The translations under genes and the position numbers were made by a program. Below are positions 1 to 5,346 of a DNA stretch of 5,346 nucleotides, piece after piece. The DNA is from Paludibacteraceae bacterium (GTDB lineage Bacteria > Bacteroidota > Bacteroidia > Bacteroidales > Paludibacteraceae). The first letter of the stretch is position 1. Each line of letters starts with the position of its first letter. The notes beneath the pieces were generated by a model. The model saw only the letters and a program-made list of their open reading frames with translations. It made no database searches and was not told where the DNA came from. The stretch is taken from positions 1 through 5,346 of the forward strand of contig CANFFA010000201.1 in the NCBI GenBank assembly GCA_947445425.1, written 5' to 3'.

Positions 1-989
1 AATCCCAAAATATCGGGATTTAAATATTGCCACTTGAAATAATCAGAGTCCGGCAAATCATACATGATTTTAACATCCCCGATTTTGGTATTTATTTGTG
101 TGTTAGACACATCGCGTGTGTAATTTTCCAATGGATTAATATTACCAGTTATCTTTCTATTCGGAATATTTTCGTTTAGGCTTTCAATATTCATTTTATT
201 TGAGGCTTTATTCACTAAAATGGTTACATTGAAAAAGTTTTCGATCGTTTCAATGAATTTAGCCACAGTAATATCAGGCAGGTAATCAGCATATTTATTG
301 CTCTGTACCGTATTGATTACAAACATTTTCAAAGCCCTACCATCAAGTCTCAAAATATTATAGTCCATTTCAAGCCCCAATAACCCTGGCAGTTTTTCAA
401 TGTAATACATAAGGTAGGGCTGCGCAATAAATCTTTCTCCCCCTATAATTGCATACGGATCGGTGGCATTTTGATCGGCTAATGTATAATGATTATAAAC
501 GACATCGTTAGTGCCATCATTTGCCAAAATGGGTGTGCAAACAAATTCATTAATAGCCATTTCCCAACCACTGTACGATAAGGATTTATAAGCCTTTTCA
601 TAATCTATTGTAGTGCTAATTTTACCCCAATCAAGTTCCCAAATTTTCCGCTGATCTAATCTTATATCATAGTTTAGAGCAGAATTTCCCGCTAGAAATT
701 GGACTGTTACGGACACTTCGGTATTGTTTAACACAATAATTTTTCCGTATCTTGCTTTTCCGTCTATAATCATATTGGCTGGTGATTCCTTTTTATAGTC
801 GGGGGCAAAACACTTATTGATTCGCTGCAAAAAACCGAATGCTCGGGCATTCATCTCCTCTAAAAGTGAAATTGTAATATCAAGAGTAAACTCTCCATTT
901 GCCGTGATAAGGGGATTTTCCTCTACTATTGTAACTTCAAAATCGTTAGGCAAAAGAAGTTCATTTCCACTGATAAATATCTCAATCAT
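1..989 (-). CDS. Phage tail-tip / baseplate-hub-like protein (3' part cut by window edge)
   Basis: Reading the minus strand from the ATG at 989 gives an uninterrupted frame of 329 codons that leaves the window at base 1, so the C-terminus is missing. The protein begins MIEIFISGNELLLPNDFEV. Around residues 25-58 it has an NPL...GEFTLDITISLLEEMNARAF...RIN pattern. I associate this N-terminal style with conserved Bacteroidetes prophage tail proteins encoded just after the tape measure. Residues 239-260 (PDITVAKFIETIENFFNV, then a short strand and NK..NKMNIE) resemble the segment in hub-like tail proteins where a helix precedes a short beta hairpin. There is no signal peptide or membrane segment. 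The start overlaps the tape-measure stop by four bases (ATGA), which suggests translational coupling. The preceding bases (GCAAAAAG) are not a Shine-Dalgarno sequence, as is usual in Bacteroidota. Position and style support a structural tail role, probably hub or tail tip, but the exact family is inferred; a distal tail protein is the main alternative. Confidence 0.72.
   Translation of the reverse strand, partial: MIEIFISGNELLLPNDFEVTIVEENPLITANGEFTLDITISLLEEMNARAFGFLQRINKCFAPDYKKESPANMIIDGKARYGKIIVLNNTEVSVTVQFLAGNSALNYDIRLDQRKIWELDWGKISTTIDYEKAYKSLSYSGWEMAINEFVCTPILANDGTNDVVYNHYTLADQNATDPYAIIGGERFIAQPYLMYYIEKLPGLLGLEMDYNILRLDGRALKMFVINTVQSNKYADYLPDITVAKFIETIENFFNVTILVNKASNKMNIESLNENIPNRKITGNINPLENYTRDVSNTQINTKIGDVKIMYDLPDSDYFKWQYLNPDILG
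986..989 (-). other. ATGA stop/start overlap between tape measure and next tail gene
   Basis: On the minus strand the bases 989-986 read ATGA. ATG (989-987) opens the tail-tip gene and TGA (988-986) closes the tape measure. A four-base overlap is a common sign of translational coupling: ribosomes finishing the first gene can restart on the second. It also fixes the start of the downstream gene well, because no Shine-Dalgarno is present to do so. Confidence 0.88.
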
Positions 990-3900
990 CTTTTTGCGTT
1001 GTTAAGTAGTTTGTTGTAGGTATTTGTATTTTCAACAATTCCGTTCTTTCCCGTAATGGAAACATTTGCATGGATTCCGCTTTGAATTTGACCGTGAAGT
1101 GCTTCAATTAGTTTACTGTTTTGTGCGATTACACTATACATCATGACTAAATCTTGTTTGCTCACGCTACCCTCTGCATTTTCACTGGTTGTGGGAACGG
1201 ATGAAACGAAACCGCCATTGGAATAACCGTTTCTTATTCCAAGACTACGCACAATATCCTCGCTGCTTATCCGTGCCACGGTATTGGTACGTTGTGCATA
1301 ATCTACAAGGTTAAAAACCTTTCGCATGGGGGCACTTTTGACAGCTTCCTGATTGGCTACAAATTCACCTGCGTGTACAATGCCACGGGGTTCATACTTA
1401 CCACCATCATCTGTAAAACCGCCTGTCCAAAGATTATGGACAGCATCTCTTTGTTCTTTGGCAACGGCTAATTCCGCCAATCCGGTTGCTCCAGTTGCTA
1501 CTGCTAGTATTGGCCCGGCAATTGGCCCAAGTTCCCATGCTTTCATTACGGCAAGGGCGGTACTTGATATGATTTTTGCGACATTTATCTCAAAATCAAT
1601 ATCGGCATACTTTTTTTTGACTACTACCTTTTCGGCTTCCATCTGCTCTTCAAGTACTTTGGTTTGATCTGCATTTCCCTTGGCTGCTTTGAGTTGTGAG
1701 GCGTACTTGTTTTCAACCGATAGGATTTCGGCTTCTTGCAGTTTGGAGGATAAATTTCCAACCTCGGTTGATATTTTCGAAATATCTTCAGCCGTTTGCT
1801 CGGCTTGTTTGACCTTTATTTTGGCAACATCCTTTTGGTAGCGTTTCTCAGCATCAGCTTTAGCTTTTGCATTTTTCTCGTGTAAGATTAACTCCTTTTC
1901 GTGTGCTGTTTTGAGTTCTTTCAAAGCAGTTTCGTATTCCTTGTGTTTGTCTTGTTTTGCGTCAATTCCGTACTTTCTTTCAATCTCGTCTATCTCCTTT
2001 TGAATAGCCTTTCGGTCTTGAATCCCCTTTTTTCGTATGGCATTATCAGCAGTCAGTAATTCAGCAGCTGCTTTTTCGACTTTGGCATTTGATTCTTTGA
2101 CTGTTGCCAGTTTTGCATCTTCGGTTTGAAAATGCCAGGCTTTCATTTTTTTATCGAAAGCAACGGCATCTTGCCACTGCTTTTCAGAAAACTTTCGATT
2201 AATAGCCAGTACTTTATTATCATATTCATCTTGTGTAATCAAGTTATCCTGAAAGTCCATTTCGACATTCTCTAGTTCTGTCCGGTGGGCTTTGGTGGTC
2301 ACTTCGGACAAGGTTTCATAAAGGTCTTTTTCAGCTTTCAGTACTTTTGCGGCTTTGTCATCCTGTTTTTTGATGTCAATATCCATTATCTGATTTTGGA
2401 ATTCTGAATATTCTTTATCGCCCTTATTGTAAATATCTCTTTTCTTTTTAAGTGACTCTTTTGTTATTCCTACTAACTTTTCATTAAACTCTTCCTCTGT
2501 AATTTCATATTTTAAGTGTTGCTTTTTAAGTGCTATTTGTTGATCTAAGAAATCTTTTTCAATTGCTTCAATTCTCTTTTTCCGTTTTGCATCTAAAGTC
2601 TTTTTATCCTCTTCAGGGTTGTCATACACCGAATTATCCCGCTTCTTGTGACCTGTTACGGTTATCTCTCCCTTTATACTTGATTCTGTCGGGTCGTAAG
2701 GTTTTGAGTAAATTCCATCAAACTTTTTGTCAATGGCTTTCATCTCTTTGGCTAGTTCTGTTCTCAACTGAACATACTGATTCAAATAATAGATGATATC
2801 TTTGGCTTTAAAGCCAAATTTTTGCCATAATCTTTTTGATTCATCGTGAAAATTAGACTGCATATTATCGGGGTCTGCATTCAATTTATCCATGATTTCT
2901 GATTTCAAAACCCCTCCTACTGTTTCACCAAATGAGCTTGTAAATGATTCGGTTAATTTTTCGGAGGTATTGACCTGTTTGTCAACCGATTTTTTTGTGA
3001 TTTCTGCTTTTGCTGCTTCTTTGGTTTGTATGGCGATTTTATCTCGGAGTGCGAAATTCACCGTCTTTTGTGCCTGGGCAATATCATCCAAATTTGACAC
3101 CTCTGTTAATTGATTGGTCAGGTATTGTCCGTATTGTGAATTGATTTTTTCAATTAAGGTTTTCCTTTCCGTTGATCCGATATTTGATTTTTTAACGGCT
3201 TCAAACAGTTGGTCAGCAGTTTGAATTTCAATTTGACTTTGTACATTGAACTCTTTCCAGGCTTTCTCGGCTGAAGTTTGAGCTGTTGCAAATTTGTATA
3301 TTGCAATTGTAACGGCTGCAATGGCTACGCCAATCGCCACATAAGGGTTTACCAGCATTTCGGCATTTAAAAGCTTCATGGCTGCCCTAGCTCTGGTTAT
3401 ATTTCCCGTCAACAATGCTTTTGCTGCAGCTGCTGTAATATCGGCAATTGTTTCTGCTTTTACGAGTGCCATTCCAATTGCCTTTTCAATGTTCTTCGCT
3501 TTCTCGGCAATGGCACTTGCTTTAACAGCTATGGTATAGCCTATCATTGCCCCTGTCAATGTCAATAAAAGCATTCCGTTTTCTTTTAGCCACGAAGGCA
3601 ATTGCACCAATACCCGCAGGAACACATTTGTAAGGTTGGCAACCTTTAGAACTGCGGGGCTTACTCCTTCTACCAACTGCATGGCAAGGATGTTGAGTTG
3701 ATTGGTGGATTGTGCTATTTTAGCGTTGGTGGTTTGGCTGTTAATGGTTGCCTGTTCCATTGCAGAACTTGTTCCGGTTACAGCCTTTGATAGATTTTTG
3801 AATTCTTCACGGTTAGCAATTAGTGAGCGGGCGATTACGACCTCACGCTCTCCAAACATGTCTATCATTTTAGAGAATCCACCCGGACCACCAAAATTTT

Positions 3901-5023
3901 TATTGAGGTTGTCCAAGGCATTTGACATTCCCACAATGGCAGGGTTGGTATCTTTTGCTCCTGCCATTAATTTTACAAAAAATTGTTTTAGTCCTGTTCC
4001 CGTTACTTCTGCTTCAAATCCTTTTGCTCCCAATACTTCAATGGCTGCAATGGATTGTTCTATTGGAACATTGGCATCTTTGGCCAATGCTCCAAATCTG
4101 GTAAGTGCATCGGCAATGAATGGCACCTCTACGGCTCCAAATTTTGCACCCGCTCCCAATGCATTAACATAACGGTTTGCATCTTTGGCTGCTGCTCCGT
4201 ATTGATTCAAGGCAATGACCGTTCCGTGAACGGCCTCTTCCAATGGCATTCCGGCTGCTGCAGCAAGGATCATGCTTTGTTTTGTTACTTCATTCAGTGC
4301 ATCCACATCTTGTAACAATTCTGGCTTTGCCGAGCCGACTAATTTATACGCTTCCATGATTTCAATTACAGAGGATCGGATGTGGATGCTTGTCCCCTCC
4401 AATGGATTTGAAGCCATCGCTTCTGCGTATTTTTGCAGCTTGTTAATGTCTTTGTCTTCTAGTCCGGTTAATGCTTTCAGATTGGCATTTTGATCTTCTA
4501 ATTGGTTACGCATGGTCATGTATTTTGCCAACACAGCTGTCACACCTACTATTGCCATCCCTGCTACTGCGAAGAGCTGCCAGGATTCATTGGTGAACTT
4601 GGCAAATTTCGTAAAATTGCTCATCCCCTCTTTCGACTCAGCGTTTACGCTGGCAATTTCAGCTTTTACTTTTTTGAGTTGTTCTTGGTGTTCTGTCCAA
4701 TCGGCTGTGCCCCGTTTAATCTTCCCGCTGTTTATTTCGGCATTCAATTGTTTTTGTGCTTTGGTCAGCTCTTTCATGGTGGCACCGGAAAGATGATCCA
4801 ATACTTTTTTTACATCAAAAGCCTCCTTTTGCAGTTGGTTCATCTGCCTTTGCGTATCTCGAAGCTCCTTGTTGAGTTTGTTGAATGCTTTTCCATCTCC
4901 GGCGGTATTGGCTTCCACCAAAGCCGCCTTTAATTTTATGGCTTTTTGTTCAAGTGCGGTTAGTTCTTGTTTGGCTTGTGCTCCGTTGAGGGTAACGGTG
5001 CTGGTGGCTTTTTCGTTTTGCAT
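986..5023 (-). CDS. Phage tail tape measure protein
   Basis: The 1345-residue product is the internal ruler of the phage tail: it fixes tube length during assembly and usually leaves with the DNA at injection. Residues 1-145 are charged and helical, rich in K, E and Q (coiled coil). A hydrophobic helix follows from W148 to about 169. Residues about 175-395 look like the conserved tape-measure core (PhageMin_Tail / TP901 type), with MASNPLEG, an AAAAGMPLEEAV helix, NRYVNALGAGAKFG and GEREVVIARSL. Further hydrophobic segments lie at about 483-502 and 559-578. Residues about 600-670 (ERKTLIEKINSQYGQYL) match a module I know from Bacteroidetes tape measures. A long charged coiled coil spans about 790-1145, then a hydrophobic stretch at about 1147-1190 and the motif GGFTDDGGKYEPRGIVHAGE at 1201-1220. 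I see no peptidase or lysozyme domain. I chose the ATG at 5023, which gives MQNEKATSTVTL. An in-frame ATG at 5107 would add 28 hydrophobic, unlikely residues and lies in a terminator loop. There is no Shine-Dalgarno. The stop overlaps the next gene. Confidence 0.95.
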   Translation of the reverse strand: MQNEKATSTVTLNGAQAKQELTALEQKAIKLKAALVEANTAGDGKAFNKLNKELRDTQRQMNQLQKEAFDVKKVLDHLSGATMKELTKAQKQLNAEINSGKIKRGTADWTEHQEQLKKVKAEIASVNAESKEGMSNFTKFAKFTNESWQLFAVAGMAIVGVTAVLAKYMTMRNQLEDQNANLKALTGLEDKDINKLQKYAEAMASNPLEGTSIHIRSSVIEIMEAYKLVGSAKPELLQDVDALNEVTKQSMILAAAAGMPLEEAVHGTVIALNQYGAAAKDANRYVNALGAGAKFGAVEVPFIADALTRFGALAKDANVPIEQSIAAIEVLGAKGFEAEVTGTGLKQFFVKLMAGAKDTNPAIVGMSNALDNLNKNFGGPGGFSKMIDMFGEREVVIARSLIANREEFKNLSKAVTGTSSAMEQATINSQTTNAKIAQSTNQLNILAMQLVEGVSPAVLKVANLTNVFLRVLVQLPSWLKENGMLLLTLTGAMIGYTIAVKASAIAEKAKNIEKAIGMALVKAETIADITAAAAKALLTGNITRARAAMKLLNAEMLVNPYVAIGVAIAAVTIAIYKFATAQTSAEKAWKEFNVQSQIEIQTADQLFEAVKKSNIGSTERKTLIEKINSQYGQYLTNQLTEVSNLDDIAQAQKTVNFALRDKIAIQTKEAAKAEITKKSVDKQVNTSEKLTESFTSSFGETVGGVLKSEIMDKLNADPDNMQSNFHDESKRLWQKFGFKAKDIIYYLNQYVQLRTELAKEMKAIDKKFDGIYSKPYDPTESSIKGEITVTGHKKRDNSVYDNPEEDKKTLDAKRKKRIEAIEKDFLDQQIALKKQHLKYEITEEEFNEKLVGITKESLKKKRDIYNKGDKEYSEFQNQIMDIDIKKQDDKAAKVLKAEKDLYETLSEVTTKAHRTELENVEMDFQDNLITQDEYDNKVLAINRKFSEKQWQDAVAFDKKMKAWHFQTEDAKLATVKESNAKVEKAAAELLTADNAIRKKGIQDRKAIQKEIDEIERKYGIDAKQDKHKEYETALKELKTAHEKELILHEKNAKAKADAEKRYQKDVAKIKVKQAEQTAEDISKISTEVGNLSSKLQEAEILSVENKYASQLKAAKGNADQTKVLEEQMEAEKVVVKKKYADIDFEINVAKIISSTALAVMKAWELGPIAGPILAVATGATGLAELAVAKEQRDAVHNLWTGGFTDDGGKYEPRGIVHAGEFVANQEAVKSAPMRKVFNLVDYAQRTNTVARISSEDIVRSLGIRNGYSNGGFVSSVPTTSENAEGSVSKQDLVMMYSVIAQNSKLIEALHGQIQSGIHANVSITGKNGIVENTNTYNKLLNNAKR
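2180..2521 (-). repeat. Degenerate repeated motif in the tape-measure coiled coil
   Basis: Two segments of the predicted coiled coil share the pattern I-T-x-x-E-(F/Y)-x-x-K-(L/V)-x-x-I. The first is ITEEEFNEKLVGI at residues 841-853, the second ITQDEYDNKVLAI at 929-941, so the period is about 88 residues. The flanks are K/E/Q-rich helices in both. It is a protein-level repeat only; the DNA is not visibly duplicated. Tape measures often grow or shrink by such repeats, so it may be a relic of a past duplication. It could also be convergent coiled-coil composition. Confidence 0.4.
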
Positions 5024-5088
5024 GACTATTTGGGTTTTGTTCTGCAAAGGAAAAGCAAAGGGGATAAGGGGAAAAAGACAAAAAAAAT
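5024..5088 (-). other. Pyrimidine-rich leader of the tape-measure gene
   Basis: Between the terminator stem and the ATG at 5023 the minus strand is strikingly pyrimidine-rich: 40 of the 44 bases from 5087 to 5044 are C or T. No AGGAGG-like site precedes the start. I found no good match to the Bacteroidota promoter pattern (TTTG, then TAnnTTTG); the nearest is TATCCCCTTTG, which has three extra bases. If the terminator works, a promoter for the tape measure would have to lie here, or transcription must read through. Confidence 0.4.
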
Positions 5089-5121
5089 GCCCCCTTTCTA
5101 TCCTCATGGATTAAAGGGGGC
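5080..5121 (-). terminator. Rho-independent terminator ahead of the tape-measure gene
   Basis: On the minus strand a perfect nine-base-pair stem, GCCCCCTTT (5121-5113) with AAAGGGGGC (5097-5089), encloses a small internal loop, a further four-base-pair stem (ATCC/GGAT) and a four-base loop (5107-5104). After one A comes a run of eight T (5087-5080). GC-rich stem plus U-tract is the classic intrinsic terminator for transcripts running toward lower coordinates. On the plus strand the stem is followed by AATTAAAAAGG with no U-tract, so it should act mainly one way. It would end transcripts from the gene at 5263 and above, which is odd inside a tail operon. Confidence 0.85.
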
Positions 5122-5262
5122 AATTAAAAAGGAGTAATCAAGGAAAGTGTTTTTTTGAAATATGAGAAGCAGGGGATTTCCTTCCAAAACGACAACGCAA
5201 ATTGAAAATTAGTGATCATTTAAGTCACTAAGACTAACAAAAACACAATCATTTTCAGTGTA
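5122..5262. other. Non-coding gap between the upstream gene and the terminator
   Basis: These 141 bases hold no convincing gene on either strand. The longest minus-strand candidate with an ATG (5219-5124, 31 residues, MITNFQFALSFWKE...) ends just before the terminator stem, but it has no ribosome binding site and an unremarkable composition. The only structure I see is the hairpin at 5209-5231. Together with the terminator and leader, the non-coding stretch before the tape measure totals 239 bases, long for a tail operon. Confidence 0.55.
5209..5231 (-). other. AT-rich hairpin in the gap upstream of the tape measure
   Basis: TTAGTGA (5209-5215) and TCACTAA (5225-5231) form a perfect seven-base inverted repeat with a nine-base loop. 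On the minus strand it is followed by TTTTC, so it might be a weak terminator or a 3'-end stabilising structure for the upstream gene, which stops 32 bases before it. The stem is AT-rich and would be marginal alone. It could also be an operator-like site; nothing in the sequence decides this. Confidence 0.35.
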
Positions 5263-5346
5263 TCAATCACCGCTAACAGCATTCAATAAATCTCTAGCAG
5301 AAGACCAATTATCAGAAATATTGGCTATTTCTTTTTTTGAGGTGCT
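5263..5346 (-). CDS. C-terminal end of an upstream phage gene, possibly a tail-assembly chaperone
   Basis: From the window edge the minus strand is open for 27 codons to a TGA at 5265-5263. It reads STSKKEIANISDNWSSARDL and then LNAVSGD. The other two minus frames stop sooner, at 5327-5325 (TAG) and 5314-5312 (TGA), so this is the best guess for a coding frame, but a 27-codon opening can occur by chance. The product cannot be identified from so short a tail. Its place just before the tape measure is where lambda gpG/gpGT-type chaperones usually lie. If it is such a gene, this frame may be the extension reached by frameshifting at the A-run 5338-5332. Confidence 0.45.
   Translation of the reverse strand, partial: STSKKEIANISDNWSSARDLLNAVSGD
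5331..5338 (-). other. Candidate -1 slippery site near the end of the upstream gene
   Basis: The minus strand carries seven A followed by G (5338-5331). In the frame ...CAA AAA AAG AAA TAG the heptamer A_AAA_AAG is in register and the frame stops one codon later. A -1 slip would enter the open frame that ends at 5263 and add GAA ATA GCC (EIANISDN...). Weak pairing follows (CCAAT with ATTGG, ten-base loop). This layout resembles the frameshift in tail-assembly chaperone genes. The true upstream frame is outside the window, and similar A-runs occur by chance in this AT-rich DNA. Confidence 0.25.

Noticed and set aside
1..20. Inverted repeat AATCCC / GGGATT with an eight-base spacer at the window edge
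   Set aside because: It lies inside the coding frame of the tail-tip gene, has a short stem and no U-tract; chance is sufficient.
2990..2996. A7 run on the minus strand in the tape measure (ACA AAA AAA TCG), with another at 4805-4811
   Set aside because: Both can be written as slippery heptamers, but they lie in lysine codons of an AT-rich gene with no neighbouring alternative frame of note. They serve as a measure of how often such runs arise by chance here.
817..5114. Several plus-strand open frames of 60-156 codons opposite the tail genes
   Set aside because: They lie opposite long minus-strand coding regions, have low-complexity or cysteine/serine/leucine-rich products unlike known proteins, and no supporting start context. 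They are antisense shadows.
5162..5212. A 16-codon plus-strand frame starting MRSRGFPSK
   Set aside because: It is too short, against the direction of every other gene, and without supporting signals.
5124..5219. A 31-codon minus-strand frame (MITNFQFALSFWKE...) ending just before the terminator
   Set aside because: Its position is suggestive, but length is within chance, there is no ribosome binding site and no recognisable motif.
5024..5262. Possible Bacteroidota promoter (TTTG ... TAnnTTTG) upstream of the tape measure
   Set aside because: TAATTTTC and TATCCCCTTTG were the nearest candidates; neither matches the -7 element and the spacing to a TTTG box is wrong.
1..5346. CRISPR array, tRNA, insertion sequence, attachment site or defence gene
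   Set aside because: No regular direct repeats, cloverleaf-like sequences, terminal inverted repeats or relevant coding motifs were seen; both strands are accounted for by tail genes and one short gap.

Overview
The window is a piece of the tail module of a tailed phage or prophage, with everything readable on the minus strand. Transcription runs from high to low coordinates. The host is most likely a Bacteroidota (Bacteroidetes) bacterium. The basis is low-to-moderate GC, no Shine-Dalgarno sequence at either visible start, and protein styles that I associate with Bacteroidetes prophages: the tape-measure C-terminal motif GGFTDDGGKYEP..IVHAGEF and the N-terminal form of the next tail protein. 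This host assignment is inference, since no host gene or 16S is present.

Layout in transcription order: (1) 5346-5263, the last codons of a gene that continues beyond the window. It sits where tail-assembly chaperones usually lie, and a 7-A run in it could be a frameshift site. (2) 5262-5024, a 239-base gap with no convincing gene. It holds an AT-rich hairpin (5209-5231), a strong rho-independent terminator facing the tape-measure gene (5121-5080) and a pyrimidine-rich leader. (3) 5023-986, one very large gene for the tail tape measure protein, 1345 residues from the start I prefer. (4) 989-1, a gene whose ATG overlaps the tape-measure stop as ATGA. It stays open to the window edge (329 codons seen) and looks like a baseplate-hub or tail-tip protein of the type that follows the tape measure.

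Together these form an ordinary morphogenesis order: chaperone-position gene, tape measure, tail-tip or hub protein. The tape measure sets tail length while tube subunits assemble around it, and the hub or tip proteins nucleate the tail. The long tape measure suggests a long tail, roughly 200 nm by the usual 0.15 nm per residue rule. The window does not show whether the tail is contractile.

No tRNA, rRNA, CRISPR array, insertion sequence, integrase or defence gene is visible. The most unusual point is the strong terminator just ahead of the tape-measure gene, inside what should be one operon. The longest possible tape-measure ORF would start in the loop of that terminator, which argues for the later start. 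I do not see a clearly new biological system here.
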